A stretch of DNA of 64,000 nucleotides from Eleusine coracana subsp. coracana. Lineage: Eukaryota; Streptophyta; Magnoliopsida; Poales; Poaceae. Positions within the stretch are counted from its first letter, which is position 1. Each line of letters opens with the position of its first letter. Positions 11,148 through 22,584 of this stretch are shown one piece after another. A program made the translations under genes and the position numbers. The notes below the pieces were generated by a model. It saw nothing but the letters and a program-made list of their open reading frames with translations, made no database searches and was not told the origin of the DNA. The stretch is from contig CM064426.1 of NCBI GenBank assembly GCA_032690845.1, forward strand, positions 46,516,508 through 46,580,507, given 5' to 3'.

Positions 11148-14100
11148 CTAGGGACAGAATTTACGTAGCTATGAGATGTTCCACATGTTCTTCAGCTCAT
11201 CGCCCTCCATAGTTTTCAACTTGCAGGTGCTGGGCCGAATGACCTGAGAGATGACGTATGGCCCCTCCCAAGGTGGCGAGAGCTTGTGCCGACCTCTGTT
11301 GTCTTGTACCCTGCATAAAACGAGGACGTCCACAAGGAGGCCTCAGTCCCTTACATTTCGGTCATGGTAGCGACGGAGCGCTTGTTGGTACTTGGCCGAG
11401 TGGAGGACCATGACGTCTCACGCCTCATCTATTTGATCCATCGCATCTTGGAGTGCCGTCTTGTTACCTTGGTCGCTATATGTGCGCACACGTGGTGCCC
11501 CGTAATCTAGGTCGATGGGCAGAACCGCCTCTGACCTATAGACCATGAAAAAAGGGTGAAGACAGTTGCGCGACAATGAGTCGTGTGCAGACTCCAGAGC
11601 ACAGCATGGAGTTCGGCCACCCATCGAGCGCTAAATTTCTTCAGGCAGATAAAGACATTGGTCGGGTCGAAGATTCATGGTTTCAACCCCTAGAGGATCA
11701 TGTCATTCGCTCACTCAACCTGGCCGTTTATTTTGGGGTGTGCGACGGTGGCCCAGTCGACGTGGATGTCATAGTCGTTGCAAAACATCAGGAATTTCTT
11801 CCCTGTGAATTGTGCCTCGTTATCAATGATTATGGAGTTTGGGACCCTAAATCAGTGGATGATGTCAAGAAAGAACTCAAGTGCTTCCTTAGATCGGATT
11901 TTCACTAACGGGCGTGCTTTGATCCACTTGGTGAACTTGTCGACTGCGACAAGCAAGTGGGTGTAGCCCCCGGGCACCTTTTTAAGCGGACCGACTAGAT
12001 CCAAGCCCTAGACCGTGAAGGGCCATGTAAGGGGGATCATCTGAAGGGCTTGAACCTGGAGATGTGTCTGACGGGCATAATACTTGCAGCCCTTGTATGT
12101 TTTGCCTATGTGGGTTGCATCACCCACAGTAGTCGGCCAGTAGAAACCTTGGCGAAAGGCGTTGCCCATGAGGGTTCGAGGCGCCGCATGATGGCCGCAG
12201 ACCCCCCCCCTCCCTCGTGGATGTCGACGAGGAGCTTGACACCCTCGCTGATGGTGATACAGTGCTGCATGATCTTGGTAACATTGTGCTTATAAAGCTC
12301 TTCATCGATCAGATTTAATGACTTGGCACGGAGATAGAGCCATTTGCCCTCAGTCCCATCGGCAGGAAGCATGCCGCAAGCCAGGAACTCTATGTATGGA
12401 ACTCTCCAATCATGCAGGAGTGAGTGTCGCTCGACCTGGTCATCCGACTCACGCAAGTCATCTGGCCTATTGATCTCCATCATGTCCTCGAGCGGTGGGG
12501 CTGCTGGGGTTGGTTCATTGGTCCTCCGTCCGAGCTCTTCGAGATCATTCAACTCCTTTTTTGGGCAGTGTGGGCTCCTTAGGTCGAACCATTGAGAACA
12601 ATCGAGTATGGAGAAGAAATCTAGTGCTTGTTGTTCGCGAAGATACCGGCCGAAATCTGCTCGCGACCAGACGGCATCTTGGCCAATGTGTCGGCCGCCT
12701 CATTGAGGCATCATGGGATGTGTTTGAGTTCTAGCCCATCGAACTTATTCTTGAGCTTCCGAACCTCCTGGCATTAAAGTGCCATGATGTCTGTCCGACA
12801 GCTAGATTCCTTCATGGTCTGGTCGACCATGAGCTATGAGTCACCTCAGTCCTCTAGCAGCCGGATGCCAAGCTCGATGGAAATTTTAAGCGCGTTGATG
12901 AGCGCTTCGTATTCAGCAACATTGTTCGATGCAGGGAAATGTAAACGAATAGCGTACCACATATGTACCCCGAGTGGAGAAACAAAGATGAGGCCGACCC
13001 CTTCCCCCGTGCACATGAGCGATCCGTTGAAGTACAGGGTCTAGTACTCTTGATCAACGGGTGCCGGTGGAAGCTACGCCTCGGTCCACTCTGCCACGAA
13101 GTCAACAAGCACTTTGGACATGATGGCCGCTTGAGGTTGGTACGTGATATCATGCCCCATCAACTCGAGCGCCCACTTGGTGACCTTGCCTGCCGAGTCC
13201 CTGTTTTGTATGATTTCTCGAAGGGGAAAGGAACTCATAACGTGTATATGATGGGAATCGATGTAATGTCAGAGTTTCCGTCGTGCCACCATCACCGCGT
13301 AGAGGATCTTGAGGATATAAGGATATCTAGTCTTCAAGTCGGCCGAGACCTCGCTGACGTAGTAGACGGGGTGTTGGAATTTGAGGGCATGGCCCTCCCT
13401 TTCCCGCTCGACTACAAGCGTCGAGCTCACGACCTGGGTCGTCGCCGCTACATATAGTAGCAGCACCTCTCCCGGGACTGGGGGAGTTAGTACTGGGGCA
13501 TCGCTCAGGATGCGCTTGACGTCGTCGAGGGTGGTATGCGCTTGAGAGGTCCACTCAAACCTGTCGGACTTCTTCAGGAGTCTATACAGCGGGAGCACCC
13601 TTTCGCCGAGGCGTGAGATGAAAGGACTCAACACTGCAAGACAACCCGTAAGGCGTGCAGCTCCTTGAGGTTTTGAACCGGACCCTTACACTCGACCGAG
13701 TGAATCTTCTCTGGGTTGGCATTGATGCCTCGCTCAGAGACTATGAACCTGAGAAGCATCCCCCACGGGACTCGAAATACACACTTCTCGGGGTTGAGTT
13801 TACACCATTTGCTCGCAATTTGATGAAGACACAGTCAAGGTCAGCCATGAGGGTGTCTGCCTTCTTGGACCTGACAATGATGTCATCCATGTAGGCCTCC
13901 ATAGTGGGACCAATCAAATGGTCGAAACACCACTGCATGCAGCGCTGGAAGGTCGCACCAGCGTTCTTAAGCCCGAAAGGCATCATTACATAGCAGTAAG
14001 AGCCAAACGGTGTGATGAAAGATGTCACGAGATGGTCTGAATATTTCATCGCAATTTGATGATACCCGGAGTAGGCGTCCAGGAAACAAAGACTCTCGCA

Positions 14101-14949
14101 TCCTGTCGTCATGTCAACTACCAGTCCTATGCGCGGCAGAGGGAAAGGATCCTTTAGACACACCTTATTCAGGCTGATATAGTTAACACACATTCCCCAT
14201 TTCCCATTCTTATTTTTTACAAGGACAGGATTACTTAACCACTTGGGATGATACACTTCTTTAATAAACCCGGCCGTCGCGATCTCCTCACCGATTGCCC
14301 TGCGCTTCTCCTCGTCGAAGCGGTGCAGGTGCCGCTTCACCGGTCTAGAGCCCGGCCTGATGTTCAAGGAGTGCACGGCGAGCTCTATGCCTGGAGCTTG
14401 ACGGCTTTGGCCAGGAGCGCCGCAACTTCCCATTGGGCCAGTTGGGCTTCTGGCGTTGTGGGCTCAAGGAGAGTCTTGAGCAGCACGATGGCCGTTGCTA
14501 TGTTTTGCCCCACGCGAGTGAACTGCGGGGATCCCTGGTCATCAGCGAATATGCGCCAATGGACGTCACAAGCCATGGTGCGAGCGAGCCCGTATGCTGG
14601 AGCGAGCCAACTCGCGGTCGATCTCTTCCTTCTCATGCTCGAGATGGCACCGGGCCTCCTCCAGCTCTGCTCGATGGGCCCTCAACCGATGCTGGAGGTC
14701 TGACACGCCGACAGCAGACTGTGGCCCTCCGGCGGTGGTGACGGGGATGTTGATAACTACCTCGCCTGCCCCTGCACTCGTCGTTGGGTTTACCAGGGCA
14801 GGAGTCCTGGGGTTCGCTGAGGCTCTGGCGGCTGAGGTCCCGGTGCCCTCCTCCCCCCGATCATTGGCGGGAGTGTGGGCTGCACCATATGTCATCTTCA
14901 TGAGGAGCCGTAGCTTGCCTCGTAGCTCCCAGAGATGGAGTCTTTGCAT
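11148..14949 (-). pseudogene. gag-pol: Tat-1 gag-pol remnant with gag core and protease deleted
   Basis: The gag N-terminal region (14949 to about 14400) includes LQHRLRAHRAELEEARCHLE and a segment resembling gag N-termini of grass Gypsy elements (GQNIATAIVLLKTLLEP). At about 14400 it passes almost directly into the RT N-terminus (RPVKRHLHRFDEEKR), so gag core, zinc knuckle and protease are gone. RT (14385-13741) keeps KNGKWGMCVNY, LDAYSGYHQI and AYMDDIIV. RT-linked RNase H lies at 13634-13150 and the second RNase H (ASNNVAEYEALI) near 13050-12700. Integrase spans 12552-11148, with the first two catalytic Asp in GLDLVGPL and IIDNEAQF and the Glu in GQVERAND. Several stops and frame changes lie between domains. 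Inactive. Confidence 0.85.
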
Positions 14950-15608
14950 GACCTCACATCAAGGACGTTGAAGAGGGAGTCATCCGGATGAAGAATCACG
15001 CCGATGAAGCCCAGATCCACGGGAGCGAATACCGGGCGCTTAGATGTTGTGTCTTAGAAGCACCCTGTCGTGTTCCAAAGGCCGCGCGGGTAGCCCCCCG
15101 AAGGGGTTTTAAGGAGCCGCCTTGGGTGGAGGGCTCTCCCCCGAGGAGCTGCCCATGGACATTCGCCAAGGCGAATGCGAAGGAGCGAAGGTCATCCTGG
15201 TCAGGCGCGGGGCCCAAGTAGCACTCCAGGTGGAGCCAGAGCTGATCACCGTACCTAGGTGATGTAGCGGAGTGGCTTGTGACATGCGGCCTGGCCGGCT
15301 CGAGCTGGGCCGCGCGCATTGCCTCGCTGGCAACCGTGACCGCAGCCGCGATGGGGTCCGGAAGCGACTCGTCGACGAGTCATAGCATCCTGTCCGCCGC
15401 AACCACGAAGTCGAGCATGTGGCTTTCATCCTCGAGCCGCCTGGGGCAGGCACCGGGGCCCAAGGAGGCAAGGAAGCCGGAATGCTAATGCACAGCAGTT
15501 TCGGTCCACGGTGGTGATAACTCCAGGCTCCCGAAGAAAATGCTGCTGCCGGGAGCCTAGAAGCTGGAAGGAGTGGCCATCCGAGCCAGGAAGTGGCGAG
15601 ACGAAAAT
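14950..15608 (-). other. Tat-1 5' leader remnant
   Basis: This is the region that would lie between the primer-binding site and gag. A 176-aa minus-strand ORF (15639-15109) crosses it and looks like the loosely conserved pre-gag sequence of Tat elements, but I see no firm domain. Neither PBS nor 5' LTR is present; the homology stops near the repeat array that starts at about 15609. Confidence 0.5.
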
Positions 15609-16463
15609 ACGCAAAGTTTGTTTGTCCATGTTCCTTCACGTCTTACATATTTGTTAAAACTTGGTTCAACTTGTCAAAGTGGTACAAGCTTGGTTCATCT
15701 TAATGAAATGCTTCGAGCTTGGTTCATCTTATCAAAGGGGTTTGAACATGGTTTATCTTAATGGAATAGTTCAAGCTTGGTTCATCTTAACGGAGTGGTT
15801 AGAGCATGGTTCATCATAACAAAGTTTTCACACAGGGTTCTCTTAACAGAGTGGTTTGAGCTTGATTCATCATAACAAAGTTTCGAGCGTGGTTCATCTT
15901 AATAGAGTGTTTCAAGCCTAGTTCATCTTAATGGAGTGGATTATGTATGCTACAACACAATCAAAGTGTGTTTGTTTGTGTTCCTTCACATCTTACTTAG
16001 TTGTTGAAACTAGGTTCATCTTGATGAAGTGGTATGAGCTTGGTTCATCTTAACGAAGTGGTTTAAGCTTGGTTAATCTTAATGGAGCAGTTCGAGCTTG
16101 GTTCTTCTTAACAAAGTGGTTTGAGCTTGGTTTATCTCAGTAGGGTAGTTCAAGCTTGGTTTATCATAACGGAGTGGTTGGGGCGTGGTTCATTGTAATG
16201 GAGTGTTCGCGCATGGTTCATCTTAACGGAGTGGTTTGATCATGGTTGATCATAATGGTGTGTTCGAGTGTGGTTCATCTTAATGTAGTGGTTCAAGCCT
16301 TGTTCATCTTAACACAGTGGATCAAGCATGCTACAACACAATCAAAGTGTGTTTTTTGTGTTCCTTCACGTCTTACTTAGTTGTTCAAACTTGGTTCATC
16401 GTGACAAAGTGGTTCGAGCTTGGTTCATCTTAACGGAGTGGTTCGAGCTTGGTTCATCTGAAT
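15609..16463. repeat. Tandem array of about 29-bp monomers with higher-order units of about 360 bp
   Basis: The monomer is close to GAGCTTGGTTCATCTTAACG plus GAGTGGTTC and recurs about 28 times with substitutions. A distinct start word (AAAGTGTG/GTTTGTTTG followed by TTCCTTCACGTCTTACTTAG) recurs near 15612, 15965 and 16342, giving higher-order units of roughly 355-380 bp. The third unit is cut where Copia-A begins. Nothing in the array codes for a plausible protein. It joins Tat-1 on the left and Copia-A on the right with no visible target duplication. Origin unknown. Confidence 0.85.
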
Positions 16464-16470
16464 GGAGTAG

Positions 16471-17280
16471 TTGTTTCTTGGGCTTCAAATCAAGCAGTGC
16501 AAGCAAGGCACTTTCATACATCAAGCCAAGTACACGAAGGATCTCCTGAAGAAGTTTGATATGGTCAATGTGAAGCCGTGGTCTACACCAATGTCCACTA
16601 CAACGGCTCTTGATCCCGATGAAGACTGTGATGCGGTGGATCAAAGAGAGTACAGGAGCATGATTGGCTCCCTCTTGTACCTGACAGCGACAAGACTCGA
16701 CATACACTTTGCGGTGTGTCTTTGTGCTCGCTTTCAAGCTCCCCCAAGGGTGACTCATCGCAAGGCTGTCAAGCACATCTTCAGGTATCTCAAATACACC
16801 CTTGAGTTTGGTCTTTGGTACTCTGCATCTTCATCTCTTGATCTCATTGGGTATTCGGATACGGACTTTGCTGGGTGTAGAATTGATAGGAAGAGCACTT
16901 CTAGTACTTGCCATTTCTTGGGTACTTTTTTGATCTGTTGGTCTTCTCTTAAGCAGTCGACTGTTGCCCAATCCACCACAGAGGCTGAGTATGTAGCTGC
17001 TGCTAGCTGCTGCTCACAAATCCTATGGATTGTGTCTACCATGAGAGACTATGGGTTGACTTTTAATGGTGTTCCACTCATGTGTGATAACTCCAGTGCC
17101 ACATGCTTAGCCAAAAACCCAGTCCAACATGGTAAGGTCAAACACATCCATGTGTGATTCCACTTCCTGAGAAACAATGTTGAGAAGGGGGATGTTAAGC
17201 TCATATACATTGATACCAAAAACCAACTAGCTGATATCCTCACCAAGCCCCTAGATGCTTCGAGACATGCTTTTCTTTGA
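16471..17280 (+). pseudogene. pol: Copia-A RT C-terminus and RNase H
   Basis: The ORF opens inside the conserved FLGLQIKQ segment of Copia RT, so the RT catalytic core is missing. It continues with YTKDLLKKFDM, STPMSTT and REYRSMIGSLLYLTATRLDI, then RNase H motifs GYSDTDFAG, SQILWIV and the final KNQLADILTKPLD. A TGA at 17155-17157 interrupts between HIHV and FHFLRNNVE, and another stop follows at 17278. The protein is an incomplete remnant of a reverse transcriptase-RNase H. Confidence 0.9.
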
Positions 17281-18657
17281 GGGGAACTTGGTGTTTGTCA
17301 TCCATATGGCATCATTTGAGGGGGAATTGGTGTTCACTTGTATATATGTATCTTACCATTTTCGCTTTGCATCTTATATGTAATATATGCATTGGTAGAT
17401 GAGCTTTGATTCTTATGCTTTCTTGCATTTATCTTTGCTATGATTGAGCTTGAGCTAAGTTGTGTGGATGCAATGGTAATCTCTCATGCTTAAGATTTTC
17501 TAGAAAGCCTATTATAAACTCTTGTGAACAACTTGCTAATCTTAAAGGTAAACTGAGCTTCTTGTGAACCTTATGATCTAATCTTTCTAAAACTTGCTCA
17601 CCATGTGTATAATTGCTTTTATCCTTGTTGAAACTTGCGTTGAGGCTAGTCTAGAGGATGTCTTGGCTTTGGCACCTTGTGTTTGTGAAATGGAAGGCTT
17701 TGCAAATGTTTAGCTCATGATGTAATATTGTGGGAACATGTGTTCCTTTTGCCACAAAGGCATGCTTTTTTGTCTTGTGCATAATCCTGAAAAATCTGCC
17801 AAGTGCTTTGATCAAGAATTACTCAATAATGCTAAATCCAAACATTATGACTTGAAGCCTCGGGGTGTTTGCCGTACCCAGTCGTGCGACCCTCCGCATG
17901 GATAAGAGGACATATGAGGATAAACAATAATCACTTGATCAACTAAGTCTCTGTTGCATATGTGAGCGTTTGTTGAGCTTATTTTCTGCGAATGCTTGTT
18001 GCCCTTGTTGAGATTGAAACTGGCTAGATTTTTATGATTCACTTGGTGCTTGTTTTGCCTTGGATGGGAGTACTTACATATGTGGTGGCAGATTTTCTCA
18101 TGATAAGTAAAATTTGATTCTATCTAAGCTAGTCAATCTTTCTGCTTAGCTTGTATAGCTCATGGTGTTTATGCCTTGCTATCTATTTTTGATCTTTGCA
18201 TGATTAGGAGCTATTGCCTTTACACTTCATGGCACTATGGTTATGGTTAGCAAAGTTAAATGCTTGTTTGCATAATTATTGAAGCTCCTTAGGTTTGCAT
18301 TTTCATGCATTGCATGTTTGCTTGTATTTTTGCTTTTTTGATGAGTTCATTGCTAAAGGGGGAGAAAATTTTGGGGTCATGCACAAATAATGCTAAGAAA
18401 CTCATATGATCCATTTTGCACTACATGAGACCTACCACAACTTGAGGGGGAGCATATCATGATCTTGTGCGTTTTCTTGTGCTTTTCACATTCTTTGCGT
18501 CTCAAGTCGCTTTCTTTGCCAACTCTTGGTTCTGTGATCCCTAGTTGCTAGATGGCTTGTTTTCACCTTTTCTTTGGGTTTGGCCATTTGATGTGCTTAT
18601 TTGGCTTCACATTTCAATTTCTAATCTTTGTGCATTTGGTGTTGTCAATGTACTCAT
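17281..18657 (+). other. Copia-A post-pol region with repeated polypurine-like tracts
   Basis: T-rich sequence without a long ORF in the sense direction. AGGGGGAG-like words occur at about 17278, 17318, 18355 and 18444, before the one next to the LTR at 18658. Multiple such tracts in this region are a known Sirevirus trait. Some Sireviruses carry an env-like ORF here; I see none intact. Confidence 0.65.
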
Positions 18658-18669
18658 CAAGGGGGAGAT
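18658..18669 (+). promoter_or_regulatory. Polypurine tract of Copia-A
   Basis: CAAGGGGGAGAT lies directly before the LTR start TGAGAAACC, the position expected for priming of plus-strand DNA synthesis. Confidence 0.8.
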
Positions 18670-20443
18670 TGAGAAACCATGTGGATATGTACCATGGTTT
18701 GTTATATTTGTTATGAGTAATTGCCTTGAGTGGATTTGGTGTTTGAGTTGAAATACGGGAATCCAGGGATTGCATGGGTTTGCATATCATGGTTATGATT
18801 AACCGTAGTTGGTGGAAATATTGGTGATATTGCAGGAGATGGGAAATGTGTTTGCTTGTCTCATGATGTGTAGGTCACTAGAGTCGATTTGACGGTCAAC
18901 GGCAAGAGGATCGGGCACAATTTGGGGACTTGGGGCCAGACGATCGGGATGCCGGCTGAAGTCAAGGGTGATCCACACCGTACACGTGGAGAGGCAAGAA
19001 GCACAGATGATTTCACGGTTGAGCCTCAAAACCATGGTGGTGATGAAGATGGCGTGTTGACCAAGTCAAGGCAAACGGGATGCCGGTGCAAGTGACAAAG
19101 GGGCCCGATGGACAGGGACTGGGAGAGACATGCCGTTGTTCAGGATCGCGGGACAAGGTGACACGTGTCAATATCGAGAAGTTGTGCTTTGAGAAGCGTG
19201 CAAGGTGGTTTCCTGGTTTGGGCCTCAAAACCGGTGGCGGTGGTTGGTGGTGCACGTGGCACCATCACGGAGCTTGCTTCAGGATGAAGCAAAGACGTGA
19301 AGCGTCCGATGGCATTTGGGCGATGAGGTGAAAGATGAACGGTTATGCCCTCGGTGGTAGGTGGGCGTGTTATGTAGGTCAAGGGTAGAGTGGTCATGTG
19401 GAAAATATACCCTAGGCCTATATAAGGAGAGGTGTGGCTAGTGGGAGAGGTGCCTCTCTTCCCATTAGCCTTGTGTTAGGACTCTATTCAAAGTGCTAGG
19501 AGAGGACTTCACGTTTTAGAGGAGAGGAAAGGGTGTGTGAGAGACATCTCTTGCTCTTCCAAATAGTGGGAGGAAGAGGGTGGCTTCCTAGCCTTGTACC
19601 TATGGATCTTGTAAGCACCTTTCTATGATATGAGAAGTATTTTCGTGCTCAAGATTTCCCTCTTCACTTGAATCCCGAAATTCCCATTTTCTTATTTTCA
19701 GAGCTATTTTCGTGGTGATTTTTTATCTCATTTTTGGACGAGTTTTTGGCTCGGATTTCTTGAGAAACTTGTTGCTAGGATGAGCTAGAACAATCCTCTA
19801 TGGATCCTTGACCGAATCAATAGCTCTAGCACCTTTGATTTGAAGGATTTCTCAAGTTTCCCCTTTTTGGTGTTCTTGGCACAAGATCTGAAATTCGTGA
19901 TGATTCCTTGAGCCAATTGAGATGAGTTTCTAGGATTAGGGTCATGAGGTGATGAGGATTCACTGGTCCAAAAATCGCATCAGTTGGAGTTTGTTTGGTT
20001 AGGTTTTGGAGAAGATTTGCCAAATTCCTGAAAGTTTCTGTTGTTTTGTCGAGGTCGATCGGCACTGCCGACGACCAGGACCGGCACTGCCGGTGGGTCT
20101 TAGGACCCCGCACCGGCACTGCCAATGGGCCAGATCAGCACTACCGATGGGGCCAACCGGCACTACCGATGGTCCTAATCGGCACTGTCGGCGATGGTTT
20201 AGAAAGTGCAGTTTGTGAGGTTTTTGACTATCTCGAGTCTCTGTTGTTTCCTTTTTGTTTCGGCTGTGTTTCTTGCTGTGGTTGATCACTCCTAGGGCTA
20301 GTACACCACTAGTTGGTGTGTGTAGTCTTGGTGATCGGTTCGGAGGTTGGCTTGGGTTGTTTTTGGGATATAGGCCAAGTTCTCTTGGAGAATTTTGATT
20401 GGCTCCCATTCACCCCCCCTCTGGTCGCCTTCTCGGTCCTTCA
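18670..20443 (+). repeat. 3' LTR of Copia-A (1774 bp)
   Basis: It starts TGAGAAACCATGTGG right after the polypurine tract and ends CTCGGTCCTTCA, giving TGA...TCA ends. A TATA box (TATATAAG) lies at 19419-19426, with short leader-like sequence after it. A cluster of CGGCACTGCCGG-type palindromes lies at 20059-20195. The absence of the matching 5' LTR shows truncation on the left. Confidence 0.8.
20059..20195 (+). repeat. Cluster of short palindromes in the Copia-A LTR
   Basis: Six versions of a 12-13 bp near-palindrome (best copy CCGGCACTGCCGG at 20081) occur in about 135 bp, near 20059, 20081, 20114, 20135, 20158 and 20180. Clusters of this kind are a described feature of Sirevirus LTRs and may bind a regulator; no factor can be named. 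Confidence 0.75.
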
Positions 20444-20850
20444 ACCTGTATAACTCGGCATCTTGTGTTGCCATCGTAGTTCTAAGTCTCGACGTAGCCC
20501 TATATATTTTACTGCCGATCTCAAGCTTCGACAGCGCTAACCTAAGGAATGCGTCCGAATCTAGGAGAAAAAGAGACTTCAAATAACAAGAAAGCACAAC
20601 CCTATGACTGCTTGAATTAACCGCGCCGCCTTCAGACATGGCTTCGAATTCTCCCTGGTACACGATACGCCGGCACCGACACCGATGGAGCGATGCTCCT
20701 ACGCCTTGCATGCCAAGAGGGGACAAAAACCAGTTGTCTTGGCAGTATTGTGCCTCGCCTTTTGAGGAAATGGAGATTTGCCCTTCACAGGAGCTTCTTG
20801 AAACAAAGCTCAACAACGGGTCCTGTTTTAGGCCCCTCGGCCGCACCTAA
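20444..20850 (-). pseudogene. Tat-2 antisense ORF fragment (coiled-coil part)
   Basis: The minus-strand reading includes FLRLALSKLEIGSKIYRATS and LRTTMATQDAELYRL, a helical, charged segment like the coiled-coil end of the other antisense ORFs here. It is cut at 20444 by the Copia-A boundary. No catalytic motif is visible. Only position and composition support the call. Confidence 0.45.
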
Positions 20851-20922
20851 GGCCAACTGGCCTGACCAGATAAAGGAGCCTGAAAGGCTTAGGGCGACAG
20901 TACCCCCGTGATTGTCCAAAAA

Positions 20923-21140
20923 ACGAGTTAACCAGCTCATGCCGAATAAAGCCAAGGCACAAGTTTCACAAAACTCGCCCTCTTGCTCGGGGGCTACACC
21001 CGACGGGTGCGCTCTCGCGCACCCTGTTCGAAGAACGAGTCAACCATCTCATGCCGAATAAAGCCAAAGTACGAGTTTCTCCAAACTCGACCTCTGGCTC
21101 GGAGCCTGCACCCGTCGGGTGCGCTCGCTCGCATCCCTTA
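20923..21140 (+). repeat. Two tandem 110-bp units in the Tat-2 3' untranslated region
   Basis: CGAGTTAACCAGCTCATGCC near 20924 and CGAGTCAACCATCTCATGCC near 21034 begin two similar units, each ending in CACCCGWCGGGTGCGCTC-type sequence. Tandem repeats just before the 3' LTR are a known trait of Tat elements. Tat-3 has a larger array of a different 110-bp unit in the same place. Confidence 0.75.
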
Positions 21141-22245
21141 TGAAAACCATGTAGCCAAGAAGCAACTTCGTGTTGCCCACCGACATCAATGTTAAAATCC
21201 ATTGAATGACTCTCCGACTCGCTCGGGGGCTCAGGGGCTACTGTCGGGGGTAAAAACCGGAGGTGCTATGTGGCACCACTTAGAGACCTATCGAAGCCTG
21301 AGACAAATAGGTCCACTGAAGCACTGCCATGGCAGCATCAGTGTGGCTCCTACGAAGGGGATCTCCGCACTAACCGAGTCTTGGGAGTGAAGACAGCACT
21401 GCCATCGGCCTGGTCGACCATCCGGGGGTCGAAAGTCAGCAATGCCCTGCTCGACCCACCGAGGGTCGAGAGCTAGCTGCATCTCACTTGACCCCTCTAG
21501 TGGTCAAGATGTCGCCCACCTGTTTGTAGCAGCATGGACGCGCCTCACCTCACCTAGTTCTGACCAACCCACCTTTCGCCCTATTCAAAATGCCCTGGGG
21601 ATAAGGATGACCGGTCTGTCTGTGTTAGGACTAGGACAACACAACCAAGGATAGGACTGATGAATGGGCTCTACCCCTGCCAACTCTCGTTGAGTGGGAC
21701 CTGTCCCTCTGACAGGACGGCTTGACAAGCCACTATCCTTGCAGAGTAGGAGCTCTATTGCCCTGACAAGACGGGATGGATCTTCACTCCAGGGAGGTCC
21801 TGACTAGCACAACATGACATTTCGACCCCCGATGAGGGGGTCGAGCGGGGCAGTAGCCAACAACCGGCAACCACCCCAACTTCAATGTCGTACAAAGCAT
21901 GCTTCTAGAGTATCAAGGTGGGCACGGGAAGGCACCCAAACCGCTCTCACTCGATGACACCCTCAACAGTGGCTAAGCAGGACGACCTGACGGATAGGCT
22001 GATCCGACTTTGCCTGAGTGGTCCAATGCTATCCATACTGCATCATCACCCCCGGTTAGCAGGACATGCCTTCTACAGGAACACAGGGATTCGACTCATT
22101 AGTGGAATACGGGCGCACGCCTCTGTACAACGTCAGTTAACACGAAGATCAAGATGGTGGGACCTACATGAGTTGAAGACATCACCATCAACCGGAGGCC
22201 ACGCCGCCTTCCACACGTCCTCCTCAACTCCTTGTATAGACTTTA

Positions 22246-22246
22246 G

Positions 22247-22291
<45 letters not shown>
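22246..22291. repeat. (TC)n microsatellite
   Basis: A nearly pure TC run with one interruption, just upstream of the Tat-2 LTR TATA box. It generates spurious Ser/Leu-rich and Arg/Glu-rich ORFs on both strands. Confidence 0.9.
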
Positions 22292-22309
22292 TAAGGGGGA
22301 CCCTTGAGA

Positions 22310-22317
22310 TATAAAAG
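22310..22317 (+). promoter_or_regulatory. TATA box of the Tat-2 LTR
   Basis: TATAAAAG lies about 275 bp before the LTR end, a normal place for the U3 promoter. Confidence 0.7.
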
Positions 22318-22584
22318 AGAGGCCTTCTTCTTTATAAGGGGGACGGATAAGAAACACACACTCACTCATGCATTCATGGACAACCCGAGACTTGGAGACT
22401 CCTCCTCTCTAACCATTGTTATACCCCTCCTCAGGTGCAAGTAACATGAGCAGATCCAAAAACTGGACGTAGGGGACTTCCCCGAACCAACATAACCCCC
22501 GTATCGTGTTACATTGCCATCACTGAACTTGGAACGCGCATTCCCTAGAACGAATTCTACTAGCTAGTGATCTAAACACCGACA

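Larger units (their letters stand above)
1..15608 (-). mobile_element. Tat-1: degraded Ty3/Gypsy Tat-lineage retrotransposon
   Basis: The element reads on the minus strand. From right to left it has a gag-proximal leader (15608-14950), a shortened gag-pol (14949-11148), a 3' region holding an antisense ORF on the plus strand (3745-6766), and a 3' LTR that runs off the window start (1-1169). The Tat lineage call rests on a second RNase H-like domain after the normal RT-RNase H and on the antisense ORF between pol and the 3' LTR, both known traits of this lineage. A solo LTR of another family (7151-11033) is inserted in the spacer between pol and the antisense ORF. The 5' LTR is missing: at about 15609 the element abuts a tandem-repeat array. 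The element has many stops and an internal deletion and cannot be autonomous. Confidence 0.85.
16464..20443 (+). mobile_element. Copia-A: 5'-truncated Sirevirus-like Ty1/Copia element
   Basis: Only the last part of pol (end of RT and RNase H, 16471-17280), a 1.4-kb post-pol region and a complete 3' LTR (18670-20443) remain. The Sirevirus-like call rests on several AGGGGGAG-type tracts between pol and LTR and on a cluster of short palindromic repeats in the LTR, both known for Sireviruses. The left break falls inside RT at the edge of the tandem array. The right edge (20443) abuts the 3' part of Tat-2. Confidence 0.8.
20444..22584 (+). mobile_element. Tat-2: 3' end and LTR of a second Tat-1-family element
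   Basis: On the plus strand there are the distal end of an antisense ORF (minus strand, 20444-20850), a 3' untranslated region with a duplicated 110-bp unit, the tract CTCAGGGGCTAC, and a complete LTR (21242-22584). The junction sequence matches the Tat-1 LTR edge in inverted orientation, so Tat-1 and Tat-2 belong to the same or a close family. Everything 5' of 20444, including gag-pol, is missing; the break coincides with the end of the Copia-A LTR. Confidence 0.75.
21242..22584 (+). repeat. 3' LTR of Tat-2 (1343 bp)
   Basis: The LTR starts TGTCGGGGGTAAAAACC and ends AACACCGACA, so the termini form the inverted repeat TGTCGG/CCGACA. Palindromic words built from CGACCC and GGGTCGA occur at about 21416-21475 and 21818-21845. 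A (TC)n tract (22246-22291) precedes a TATA box at 22310-22317. The five bases to the right are ACACC; no left partner is available for a target duplication because the 5' end is gone. Confidence 0.8.

Noticed and set aside
15609..16463. CRISPR-like array
   Set aside because: Repeats are contiguous and diverged with no unique spacers, the context is eukaryotic, and no cas genes are present.
22133..22369. Small ORFs with Ser-Leu or Arg-Glu runs on both strands
   Set aside because: They are translations of the TC microsatellite.
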